This document shows positions 11,694 through 22,501 of a stretch of DNA of 64,000 bases, piece by piece. A program made the position numbers and the translations under genes. Numbering within the stretch: position 1 is the first letter of the stretch; every line of letters begins with the position of its first letter. This stretch comes from Coniochaeta sp. PMI_546 (Eukaryota > Ascomycota > Sordariomycetes > Coniochaetales > Coniochaetaceae). Below the pieces are notes generated by a model. It saw only the letters and a program-made list of their open reading frames with translations, did no database searches and was not told the origin of the DNA. The stretch is taken from positions 2,179,277 through 2,243,276 of the forward strand of contig MU271143.1 of assembly GCA_021432605.1 (NCBI GenBank), given 5' to 3'.

Positions 11694-12302
11694 ATGGTAT
11701 GTATATCATCTAGCTCTATGCACCAACAGCACAGCTTGTCTCTCGCGTTCGAGAACTTGCGACAAAGCTCGGCAGGAAGCTCGGGATATCCTTACAACAC
11801 CACCATCAGACCTGGAAGCTAACCTCTCACGCCTCGACAATAGGCTACCACAATCCGCTCCATCAAGTCCCTCGTCCCCCTGCTCGACCGCGTGCTCGTG
11901 CAGCGCGTCAAGGCCGAGGCCAAGACGGCCAGCGGTATCTTCCTCCCCGAGTCGAGCGTCAAGGAGCTCAACGAGGGCAAGGTCCTGGCCGTTGGCCCCG
12001 GCGCGCTGGACAAGGACGGCAAGAGGCTGCCCATGGGTGTCTCGAGCGGCGACCGTGTGCTGATTCCTCAAGTATGTGATGTGTTCCTAATTTGACGGTT
12101 TGGTGGTTGGGAGACTGGTTTGAGAGCTAGGAGGCTAACGGCAAGCAGTACGGTGGCTCGCCTGTCAAGGTTGGCGAGGAGGAGTTCCATCTGTTCCGGG
12201 ATAGCGAGTAAGTTCGACTGCCAGTCTCATTCGGAGATTGCGGCTATCACACATCAGAGTGCTGACGAGTGCCTTAGGATCCTGGCGAAGATCAACGAGT
12301 AG
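11694..12302 (+). CDS. HSP10: Mitochondrial 10-kDa chaperonin (GroES/Cpn10)
   Basis: Four exons: 11694-11696, 11844-12071, 12149-12207 and 12278-12302, in total 104 aa, the standard Hsp10 length. The protein caps the Hsp60 folding chamber in the mitochondrial matrix. Visible hallmarks are the core PLLDRVLVQR, the mobile loop region KTASGIFLPE with the IFL tripeptide that docks on Hsp60, GDRVLIPQYGG, and the C-terminal ILAKINE. The first coding exon is the ATG alone: it is followed directly by GTATGT, and the next exon resumes with GCT ACC ACA ATC CGC. The start is therefore invisible in a plain ORF search. Family and exon structure are both strongly supported by the unbroken 105-codon sum. 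Confidence 0.95.
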
Positions 12303-13590
12303 ACGAGATACCCCTATGATATCAACGAGCGTGTACCATACCATGTACCAATACTAAATTGCATATGAGAGCTTGGACGGCTTTTAGTTGCATAGAAAAG
12401 TGTATATTTCCGGCGTACTCTCTCCGTGTTCATGTAGTCTGAAACCCCAACCAGGCGGCTCCTTGGACTCTGTGAGCTGTAATAGATCTCCGCTCTTACT
12501 TTTCGTGCATGTTCCCGCTTGCCTGATCTCACTCCGCTCGACTCTCTTTTAGTCACTTCTCATGGTCATATGGTTCCTGCTGAGGGCAACAATCTCTAGG
12601 GATGGCATAGCATGATGCACGTACGGGATCATACTACGACTGCCGCCTCATCTGACCGTCGCTTGGCATTGAGCCACGGCGTGTTGCTCACTGCATGCTA
12701 AACGAACAAGAAAGTTGTTGTCGATTGGGTTGCGAAGAATCGAGAGCACAAACAGACGATAAGTGACGTTTCAGGTTGAGTGGTTCACCAGCAACGGGTT
12801 ACAGAGGCCTAGTGAGTTACATTTGATCTCGTCTTCTGTCGTACAGCGCCAAGCAGGTCCTTGGGAGTCTTTTCTTCGCCCGGTCCAGGTGCAGTTAAAG
12901 TCTCCGCCACCGAGGATCAACTCATGGTTGGCTACTATGTTTGTAACCAACCAAGTCCTGGAGATTTTCTGGCTCAGGACTTCTTCAGATCCTCGCTTAA
13001 GCGTCTCATTAGATGCTGGTAGGCGCCCAGCGGCGCGTTAAAGGGGCGTGTCTGTCTATATGGAACCCCTGTCCCTCGTCGACTAAAGTATGACTTCTCA
13101 TCGGGATCTTCTATATCTGACGCATGTTAGACGGCAACGATTGGTGGTAAACTGGAAAGGGGAGATGGAGTAACCCAGGAAAACAATTAACTAAGGGCAA
13201 ATTGGTCATTCCGAATGACTCCTTGGACAAAGGACTTGAGCTGTTGTGGCATAAGACTCCTTTGACGCGACAACAGAGGTCCGACCCTCGACAACGATCG
13301 TGTTACTCGCCAAAGGCTTCACTTTCCATTCACTGTTTTCCTCATTTCCTTCAGTCGTTCCTTTGATAGCAACTCGCACTCGTCTCTAGGAGACTCTATC
13401 TCATCCATATTTCATAACTGTCACTCTCTTCTTGTTGACTACTTCCGGAAAGTTTTACGTTCATTCTCAGCAAACAGCAGCAGATTCCAGTATTTCGAGC
13501 TTCAATTTGTTCGAGAAAAGTCATTCACCTAACTTTTTGCTCTTCTCATCAACATCAAGATAACCTAAGACACAACACCTATTCACCACA
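12303..13590. other. Intergenic region, LPMO promoter
   Basis: Only short unsupported ORFs. The 300 bp before 13591 are pyrimidine-rich (many TTC and CTC runs), typical of a fungal promoter with a long leader. Confidence 0.45.
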
Positions 13591-15003
13591 ATGCGCTCCT
13601 CCAGCATCCTCGGGCTCCTCGCGGCCCTTGCTGCCCTAGGCAACGCCCACACCGTCTTCACAACCCTCTTCATCAACGACATCAACCAAGGCGACGGCAC
13701 CTGCGTCCGCATGCCCAAAGACGGCAGCACCAGCACCGCCCCGATACGGCCCATCACGAGCACCGACATGGTCTGCGGCCGCGACGGTCTGCCCCCGGTA
13801 GCCTTCACCTGTCCCGCCCCGGCCGGCTCCAAGCTCACCTTCGAATTCCGGGAGTATGCCGACGCCAGCCAGCCCGGCGCCCTCGACATGTCCCACAAGG
13901 GGCCGTGCGCCGTGTACCTCAAACAAGTGAACAACATCACCTTCTCCGCGGCTGAGGGTGACGGCTGGTTCAAGATCTGGGACTCCGGGTACGACGAGCA
14001 AAGCAAGAAATGGTGCACCGAGAAGCTGATCGACGACAACGGCCTGCTGAGCGTGGCGCTGCCGTCCGCCCTGCCGACGGGCTACTTCCTCGTCCGACCG
14101 GAACTGCTCGCGCTCCAGCAAGCGGACAAGGGCGACCCGCAGTTCTACGCCGGGTGCGCGCAGCTGTTCGTCCAAGGTACCCGGGCCGGGACCCTGGATG
14201 TCCCCGCCGACAGGCACGTGTCTATCCCCGGCCACGTGAGGCCGGACGACAAGGGCCTGACGTTCAACATCTACGATCAGAAGCTGGACCTCCCATACCC
14301 CGTCCCCGGACCGGCGGTGTATTTTCCTGTCTTTGCGGAGGTGCAGACGGCCGGTGTCAAGGCTGCCGCTGCTGCTAACGGACAACAGCAGACGCAAGGG
14401 GTTGTGCCGGATGACTGCCTGCTCAAGAATGCGAACTGGTGCGGGTTCGAGGTCGAGTCTTACTCCGACGAGGCTGGCTGCTGGGCTGCGTCTGAAGCGT
14501 GTTATCAGCAGTCCAAAACGTGTTATGATTCTGCGCCGCCGACGGGATCCGCGAATTGTAGGGTCTGGGAGGGGAAGTGCAAGGGGATTCAGGACGCTTG
14601 TGCGGCGAAGGTGTTCGTCGGCCCGCCGAATAAAGGGGTCAAGCTTGTCGCTGTCGAGGCGAAGGTGCCGGGGCCGATTCCTGGGGTGGAGGGAGTTGCT
14701 GGGACGACTCTTGGGGTTGGTGCTGGAGGGACGGCGACTGCGTCGGTGGCGGAGGTGCCAGCTCCGAGTGCTGTTACGAGTGCTTCTTCTGTGGCTACGG
14801 CTACGGCTGAGGCTGCGCCTCAGCCTACGGATGATTCGTGCCCTGCCGAGGTTGTGTCGAAGGATGGGCTCTGTGGTGGTGATTTGGGACAGACTTGTGT
14901 GGGAAGTGATTTCGGTGTTTGTTGCTCCAAATATGGGCGGTGTGGCAGCACCAAGTTGCATTGCGGATGTGGATGTCAGAGTGCGTTTGGGCAGTGTAGA
15001 TGA
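13591..15003 (+). CDS. Secreted lytic polysaccharide monooxygenase, AA9 with C-terminal CBM18
   Basis: Single exon, 470 aa. A signal peptide (1-19) is expected to end right before His20, leaving the histidine N terminus that AA9 copper enzymes need. The second copper histidine is His102 (DMSHKGPC) and the axial tyrosine is Tyr186 (DPQFYAGC). These enzymes oxidatively cleave crystalline cellulose or related glucans outside the cell. After the catalytic domain comes a Cys-rich extension (about 266-345, from CLLKNANWCGFEV), then an Ala/Thr/Pro-rich linker, then a hevein-like chitin-binding CBM18 (about 418-469, with GVCCSKYGRCG and HCGCGCQSAFGQC). The usual AA9 second-sphere histidine (ALH) reads ALQ (Gln176). 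A cellulose-type catalytic domain with a chitin-binding module suggests action at a plant wall/fungal wall interface, which is inference. Confidence 0.9.
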   Translation: MRSSSILGLLAALAALGNAHTVFTTLFINDINQGDGTCVRMPKDGSTSTAPIRPITSTDMVCGRDGLPPVAFTCPAPAGSKLTFEFREYADASQPGALDMSHKGPCAVYLKQVNNITFSAAEGDGWFKIWDSGYDEQSKKWCTEKLIDDNGLLSVALPSALPTGYFLVRPELLALQQADKGDPQFYAGCAQLFVQGTRAGTLDVPADRHVSIPGHVRPDDKGLTFNIYDQKLDLPYPVPGPAVYFPVFAEVQTAGVKAAAAANGQQQTQGVVPDDCLLKNANWCGFEVESYSDEAGCWAASEACYQQSKTCYDSAPPTGSANCRVWEGKCKGIQDACAAKVFVGPPNKGVKLVAVEAKVPGPIPGVEGVAGTTLGVGAGGTATASVAEVPAPSAVTSASSVATATAEAAPQPTDDSCPAEVVSKDGLCGGDLGQTCVGSDFGVCCSKYGRCGSTKLHCGCGCQSAFGQCR

Positions 15004-15941
15004 AGTGAAAGGAGCTTAAAGAGGAGCTACCTAGGTAAATTCCATATCGCTAGAAGGGGACTTCCCCGATGATATCTACCGATGTTGTAACATGTGTACT
15101 AGCCTCCTACCTGCAACCTTGTGAGAACCTTCGTAGCCAGCTTAAGCTCTTCTTTCCGTAGATTGCTAGAAACTTGAGCTTTACCGTACTTATGGAAATC
15201 GTACTAGACGTCCAAGGAATCAGAATAGTCATACGGCCACAGCTCGTTGAAATCTTAGTCCATGCACTCCATCCACGGTGACAAATGGTTCGCCATTACA
15301 TATACCCCAACAACTGCTGAAGGAGTGGCTGCGAGGTCAAGTTCCACCTTCAGAAGCAGTTCATCACAGAATCATCGTCTGGGAGCAAGTCTTCATGATA
15401 CGAGCCATTGAACCACTAATACATGGTGATGTACTTCTCATAGTACTGGCAGCCAGCACCGGATCTGACCTCGTGCGATAAATTCCGTGATGTTTGTCAA
15501 ACAGCGCTGGTACTAGGCGCTTTCCCGTTCACACAGCTGGGCAACATCAACCACCCCAAAGCAGCACGAAACATCTTGAGGCAGATTTAGAACCAGGCAA
15601 CATATTCGATAGCTTTGTTGCGTGTCGATAGCAAACGGAAATTATGAGTTTGCTGTTGCCGACTTCATGCGCATTAGCCGCGGACACATTCGCAGAATAG
15701 GGGTAAGATGAGCCCACGTTGTCTCCATGTAAACATGCATAAGAGTCCTCTTCACAAGTTCTACTTGACACATACAAATGCACGAAAGAAAACAAATCTG
15801 AAGCAACGGAATGGTTTATGGTATATATGGTATTATATGAAAAGCACAAGCGCCCAACCACCAAGATCCAAGTTCTACCCAAAAATTCCAACCAAAACAA
15901 ATTAACCGCCCGCTTTTCGACCACAAGACTGTATTATCTCC
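15004..15941. other. Convergent intergenic region
   Basis: Lies between two genes that converge, so it holds two 3' UTRs. ORFs here are short and AT-rich near 15770-15850; none looks coding. Confidence 0.5.
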
Positions 15942-18900
15942 TCAGAGCCCAAAGCTCGCACCGAGCGCAGGATCGTTGAGACCCGCGACGTCCCCAAACT
16001 CAAAGTCCATATCCTGCAGTATGTCCGTCAACTGGCTGTCCGTGAGGTTCATGTCCATATCAAGGGGCATCTCCCCCAGCCCACCGGCAGATGACCCGGC
16101 CGTCAACCCCTGGCTCTGGGTCGTCGTCGAGGTCGACACGGTGGTCGGCGCGCCCAGTCCGAGACCCAGCTTCTCTTTCATCATGTCCTTGAACTTCTCC
16201 AACAGCACCGGATTGTCGGCAGCAGTATTCTGCGTGCCGAGGATCTCGCGCGCCTTTGCGCGGAGATCCTCGTCCGAGGGGAAATGGCCCAGGCCGAACG
16301 GCGCCGTCTCGGCGGTTATGTACTCCACCAGTCCGTTCTCCAGCTCTCGCGAGCAGAACACGATGGCGGGCGGCGGCAGGCGGCCCTGCGCGAGGGACTG
16401 GATGTACTTGTTGGCCGTCGCCGGATCGGTCTCGAAGGTCTTGGCCGTCGAGCCCGCGCGCACGGCCACCGCGATGCGGTCGGTCTGCGTCGGAGGTGCC
16501 AGGGTGGCGTTCTGGTTCGGGAGCGCGTAGGGTGGCGCGAAGCCGGAGCCGCCTTGGAAGATGTTCCATGCCATGCCGTCTGGAAGGCCGGCGACGGACT
16601 CGTCTGTGATTATGCCCACGTCTTTCTTGAAGCGTTGGAGCCATTCTGCGTTGTCTGCTGCTGTTTGGTTCCAGGTATCGTCACTGGACGGATTTGTTAG
16701 CTATGGGCGGGTGGGGATGTTATGAACGCAGTTTGACTTACGAATCGTAGAGGATCCACCGTGCTTGGTGCTGTAGTTCCTCGTCTGTAGGAACGTGGCA
16801 GTTGGGGTTATTTGGAGACATGGTCGATGCCACCCACCGACTCAGCTCGCGGGCAAGCCTGCGGAAGCAGTTGGCGTCGTTAAGGAAGAAGGCTGGTAGT
16901 TTCACGGGAGGTATTGCCGATCCAGTACTGCTAGTTGCCGGAGTAGGCGCAGCTGCCGTATTAGACAAGACTGTGGAAGGGCTGGCCGCGCTGGAAGGGC
17001 GGTGCAATGTGTATGAACATGACGGCTCGAGAGTCAATGGTGAGTTATTCTTGGGAGTTCCGCCATTCGACGGATGGAGATGCCGCTGCTTGAAGCCATT
17101 CAGCCAGTCTGCATTATCCGCAGCCGTTTGGTTCCAACCGTCATCAAACTCGTAAATGATGAGACGAGCTTGGCGTTGTAGGTCCGCGTCGCTCGGAATA
17201 ACACCTGTCGATAGCTTGGCCTTCACGAAGGATGATAACTCAGCTTCAAGCCTGCTATAGTTGTGGATTGTCGAATCAATCGTAGTCGGATCTTTGGATC
17301 GAAGGTTCACGTCCATTATGTCTTCCGAGCGAGGGAGCGAGGCTCGTTGGCGAAATCCAGCGAGCCAGTCGGTCGAGCGAAACACGAGGCGGAGGAGGAA
17401 GTTTGCTATCTCGTCAGAAGCATTGCTGGAGGACTCCTCAGCGCGGCCCAAAATGTTGCAGGCTTCGACCTGAAGCTCGCTGTCTAGAGCTGTTAGACCC
17501 AATAGGTTCCTGGCCTTGACGTATTCGTGGAGCTGTCGTTCCATCGGGTCATCTTCGAAGATATTGTCTTTGCCGTTGATTTTCAAAACATATACCCGGC
17601 TCTCATGCTGTCGTCTGATCGGCGCCAACTTTGCTTGCCGAGCCAGGTGTTCTGAGGATAACAGGACATCACGGAGCCAGGAGGGCGCATGACCTTTGGT
17701 CGACAAGACATCAGCACCGTATATGATCCGACAGGCTTCAAGTTGAAGCTGTTCATCCGTAGGCATTTTGTCGCTGGTCTCTTGGAAGTTCCACAGATAA
17801 AACAGGAGTTCGCCCTTGAGTAGCTCATAAGCAGTTGCAGGCGACTCGGGTGGGCCCCTGGTGGCCTCGTAAGGCAGGGGAGAATTCCTCTCGTCGTGAA
17901 TGAGATCTGCGCAGCTATTAGATATAATCTCTGGCAGGGGTAAAGGTACGACTTACACGGCGGGATCGAGTTCTCGACCATGTCGAGCACAGGAGCTTCG
18001 AAACCCCAATCACCCTTCCAGTCAGCCATGGTATTACCGGTCTTGAAATGTTCAGCGAGGTGATCCACCCTGATGGTCCACGTGTCCATCACAATACCAC
18101 AGAAACCACATCGTGAGCGAATTTCTGGCGTTGCTACCTTCCACGGCTCCATTGACCAAGTCATGAACTTGGATCCATGGACAAGCTTCAGATGTTGGCG
18201 AAGGTGATCTTTCCGGTAAAAAGTCCTCTCTTCCAAGGATCGCTCTTGGCACGCAGAGTGATTATGGCTCTCGACGTGCGCGTCGTCTGGGTTGGCTTGC
18301 CCACAGAATACACAGGAGATGCGATTGGTCTCCGGGTCCAGAGCGCGAGGCCCATCCGGAGCACATACCCATCTTTCCAACGACAGATGAAGGGACTTCT
18401 CGTGTCTTTGCCAATCATGCTTGGTGCGGAAGGTCTCCGTGCAGAAAGTACACTGGAAGGTCTTTAGCGGCGCCTGGAGGGGTGTCTTCTCATCTGGGCG
18501 TTTTGGTGTCGCCTTTCTCCTTCTCCTCCGGCGGCCGCGGTTGATTGACATGGAACCAAACGAGCCAAAGGAGCCGCGCGAGGCGTGCGAGAATGCAGAG
18601 GCGAATGAACCGCCGCTTGAATGAGACGTATGGGCACTGCTAGCGCCCGTCGATCCTGCCCACAGTGATCTGTTAGAGCCATCGTCTGTGAAATGACCAC
18701 TGTAAGGACTATCCAAGCCCGAGGACGACAGTGTCGTGGTCGAGGAGGCGATGGCGCGAGCAATATCTGTCACTGAAGCAGGTTCGTGTTCTGGTGGAGA
18801 GTTTTTCCACCTGTCAAGGGGCTTCATATGTTCCAGGCTAGGTGTTCCACGTCTCTGAGGGATGTCGATAGGATTGGAGAAAGTTCGAACACCTGGCGAC

Positions 18901-19685
18901 GTGGAGCGCGGTGCCACAATCTTTCCTCTGCGGCGTGCGTTGGCCAGCCAGTTGGTGATCTGGGTCTTGTTCAGACCAGTCTGCTTTTGCAGCATCTCCT
19001 TTTCTTCTTCAGTTGGGTACGGATGGCGTGCGTGTGTAGACAGCCAGCCCTTTAAGATCCGGACCGACTCTCTAGAGAACCGGGCACCGATTTTTGGGGC
19101 AGTGGTCTTGGTGTTGCTGTCCTCTGGACCAGCGCTTGCCGTCAACGCCATCAGCTCAGGGGCAGACGTAGTGTGAAGAAGTTCTGGCTGGATATCCTCC
19201 TGGGGAATCACCCTAGGGTGGTCGCCAAAAGTTGGCCAAGGATTGGCAGGAAACGTAGCGGAAGTTTCAACAGGCCCCGGGGAGGCGAGGCCGAAACTGC
19301 ATTCGCATCTCAAGGCAACGCAGCTGGTACAATAGCCCCTAAATTTACCCTCGTTGATCCTCTTGCAGGAGAAGTTGCCACGTAGACAGTTGCCACAAGG
19401 GTCGTCCGGGTACTCGAAGGACTGCTCAAAGGGTCGAAGCTGGTCAGCTTCTTCGCCGTTCAGCTGGGTACTGGGGCCAACGGCCGGGTTGCTGGCCTCG
19501 AAGTGCTCAAGAGCCCAAAAGGAGAAGTCATCACCCTCGACATTCTCCAGGACTAGATCGAGATCGTTCAATGTAGAGGCGGTTGTGTCCTGGCCAGGCA
19601 AGAAGGTCGCACCACTGCCAGAGTCGATAGCAGGTGCGGCATTGTCCCAGTTGACGAACTCGTCCATCTCCGGAATTGCGGGCAT
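15942..19685 (-). CDS. Homeodomain (KN/TALE-like) and C2H2 zinc-finger transcription factor with CENP-B-like modules
   Basis: Three exons on the minus strand: 17957-19685, 16742-17906 and 15942-16683, giving 1211 aa. The exon sum is a whole number of codons. Order of parts: acidic N terminus; a Cys cluster at about 97-129; a homeodomain at about 201-256 with [12 protein letters not shown] as the recognition helix; a Ser-rich linker; a basic run (GRRRRRRK near 384-391) that may be a nuclear signal; C2H2-type fingers at about 412-433, 458-504 and 526-547. After the first intron come four to five copies of a helical module whose core is LQ..AR.I.Y followed by A...WL..F. The last 130 residues are Asp/Met-rich and may activate transcription. 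The architecture is a known fungal one (homeobox plus C2H2); targets are unknown. The start [10 protein letters not shown] could also be the second Met, seven residues in. Confidence 0.85.
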
Positions 19686-21602
19686 GCCAAGATAAGGCGG
19701 GAGTGACCAAAGGGCGTGGGATTAACCCGTCAAGCTGTAAGTCCGTTGCCGAGTCGCAGAGGGCGCAGGCGACATGAACACTCGCAGGTGAGATGGAGAT
19801 GTGATGACAGATGATATCCAAGGGCGTACAAGGGCGGAGCGGAGACAGCAGATGCAACTGGCGATAAAGCACCCAGATGCCCGCGCGAAAGATCCCTCTG
19901 GCTATGAGAGGATCCGATAAGAAGCTTTTCTTCAGCAGAGAGCAGCAGCCATCGTCAGCTTGCAATACTCAAGCCTTGACGTTGCGAGCTTGTCAATTCC
20001 TTCTGACAAAGCAAGAATTCGCAGGTTTGCACCACAACTAAAACGGCACGAGGGCAGCAACCAAGTGGAGTTTTGTCGCTGACGAGGACACTCCTGTATA
20101 TTTATCGATCAAGTATAGAAACTTGAGATGAATGAAGATTACAATGGAAGATGAGAGTTCGTCTATTGTTCGATGAAATGATATGAATAGCTGTGCCTTC
20201 CCTCAAACTAGCACTTCTTCCAACTTCAGTTCACTTCCAGACAAGAGTCATATGGGATGGAGGTGTGCTTGCAGGGATGCACCTCCAGATGACATTGCGC
20301 CCTTCAATTGACAAGCTGCCAGTCCATACTGGGGTAGTCCAATTGTAGCGTTGCATTCCTTCGCCCACTCGCTCCACGTCACCCACTTTCGCTGGCCTAG
20401 GCGGCCACACTACCACAAGTATGGACATGTACCGCCGCTATAGACGCACCACACCAGCCATTCAGCTGGCGCCTCAGTAAAAAGGAGGACGTTTAAAAGA
20501 AGCTTCGAACGTCCAAGACGAACAGCTTCCATGCAGGCGCCATCTTCAAGATATCTGCCTTACGTCGGAATTAATCACAAGGCTGCAGCGCCACGACATA
20601 CTAGGCTGCCATGCCTAACACATAAAGGGACCCGAGCCGTGCTGAAGTGCCGTTATGGGAATCTCAATGATGGGATTTGTTCGCGAACAGTGCAACTCCG
20701 GCGTCTCCGCCATACTCGAGCCATAATCTGACAATGGTGGCGCCTCCATTGGCTGAATTGAAACACGTCCCGGCCGGGATGCATCCTGCATTGGGTATTC
20801 GAAAGTCATGCGACAACGTAGTTTTCGGCCCGGATCGATATCGGCCTTGACTTTTGGAGAAATGGTCTGTCGGGTACGGAAGGCTAGGCACGGTCTGCCG
20901 CCGGCCGTGGCCGATATCGGGCACGGCATTGTATGAGACATCCCCGTATTCCGCTCTCTGCTTCTCTCCGAATCGCGGTCTTCTTCTGTGAAGCTCGCAC
21001 CGTGGTTGTGAATGATCTTGACTATTGGTACCTTAGGTATCCAGCATCACAGTCTCTATGTCAGATTCGAGTGACTCTGCACTGTGGTTGACGCAGTGTG
21101 TTTTGCTCAGTCAGCGAATATCTTGGCATTCGTGCCGTGGTCGACACTTGCCAGGGCGGCCAGTGCCCTCACCTCCTCGCGCTTGCCGACCACGGCTCCT
21201 CGGGCATCCCGCCTACCAAAGATGGAAGCATCGGGTGAATGGCATCCATTCGATAAGCGCTATCAAGCGCGCGCAGCCAGTTGATGTCTACCTAAGTATG
21301 ACGTCGGCTTCGATGAGCATATAATATGCTTTAATGAGACACGTTGTGGGATGATTCACACCTGCCATGGACAGCGTCGCGACCTCGTCCCAGATATCAT
21401 GGTCGTGAATACACTATCCCTCCCAGGAGCTCGATCTTGTCGAGGGTTTCTGTCATCCATTCCATGGGACAAAAAGAACCCAGACCCAGGCGCCTAGCCT
21501 TCAAACTCCGTTTTGATGAAACACAATATCCAAAAAATCCTTCGTGGTAGAATGTCATAAGGTCGTTACAAGAACAAAACGATGTAGCGGTCACAGACGC
21601 AA
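19686..21602. other. Intergenic region of 1.9 kb
   Basis: No gene recognised on either strand. The left 400 bp are the promoter side of the homeodomain factor. The rest shows short ORFs without family patterns and no terminal repeats of a mobile element. Confidence 0.45.
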
Positions 21603-22501
21603 CTAGCCGGTAAGAATGGCAGCATGACACTCGGTACCGATATTCGGTATTGTGAGTCCTGAGAAGTTCTGTGGTGTCGGCTTCAGATAGCAGTTGCCCG
21701 GGGCTTTGCCAAGCGTCGCGTTGACCTTTTTCGTCCACAGCGGGATGAAGCTGACGCCGCCGCATGTCGTGTTCTTGTTGTTGCCGAAGAGTCTCGGTGT
21801 GTACACCGAGTAGGAGGAACAAGCGTCGATGCACGAGTCCATGTCGGAGGTGAACAGCGACATGAAGGGGTTTCCTGGGGCGTCGCGGTTGCAGTAGACT
21901 GTAAACTTGATGTTGCCGAGTACTGCTAAGAATCAGTGAAACAGTCCTATCTAGGGCTGCACGACGGGTATGCATAGGTTTGTTGACGGAGATAATAGAG
22001 GATGGACCTACAAGGGAACGAGGTGTAGTTCGTACCACTGACGCCGTCCGGATCGTTGGAGCATCCTCTGTCGATATCATTGAACGAGGGTGAAAATATT
22101 GAGGCGTTAAGGGTTGTCAGTTTGGTCGTCGCATCGTTTGCCCGGTTCGCCTCGACTCCTATTCCCGCCGCAAGACCGATGACAGCCGCCGACAGCAGGG
22201 CGATGATGCAGGAGAGAATGAGGACCAGCAGGCTGCATCCACAAACCACGCCCTTCGACCTCTTCGTCGACTGGTCGTGATCGGTCATTGCATGTTGAGA
22301 GAAGGGTGAGGCCGCGGCCGCATATGGAGATGTCGTCGGCGCCGTGACGGCATATGTCGAACCTTCCGAGTACCCTTCTGGCTTCGGCGCCGAATATGGT
22401 TGTTGATATCCGTAGTGTGGCGAGCCGGAATACGGTTGGTGGGCAACCTCCGGGAAGTTTTGAGGAGCCAGCTCTGGCCCTTCATCGTACTGAGCGCCCA
22501 T
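21603..22501 (-). CDS. Single-pass membrane protein with Cys-rich ectodomain
   Basis: Two exons on the minus strand, 22012-22501 and 21603-21922, product 269 aa. The N-terminal 85 residues are Tyr/Pro/Ser-rich (repeated YGYQQPYSAP-like text) and should be cytosolic. A long hydrophobic span at about 86-116 (VVCGCSLLVLILSCIIALL) forms one transmembrane helix. The C-terminal half carries N-glycosylation sequons (NYT, NTT, NAT, NFS) and about seven cysteines, including SCIDACSSY, a pattern that resembles the PAN/apple-like domains of fungal surface proteins. No enzymatic motif is seen. The intron ends in AGCAG, a tandem acceptor, so a one-residue variant is possible. A cell-surface binding or sensing role is a guess. 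Alternatively it is a lineage-specific membrane protein. Confidence 0.75.

Noticed and set aside
13636-14961. Minus-strand open frame of 441 codons opposite the AA9 gene
   Set aside because: Its protein is Arg/His-rich without family content, and the plus-strand frame has a complete secreted enzyme. It is a shadow caused by GC-rich third positions.
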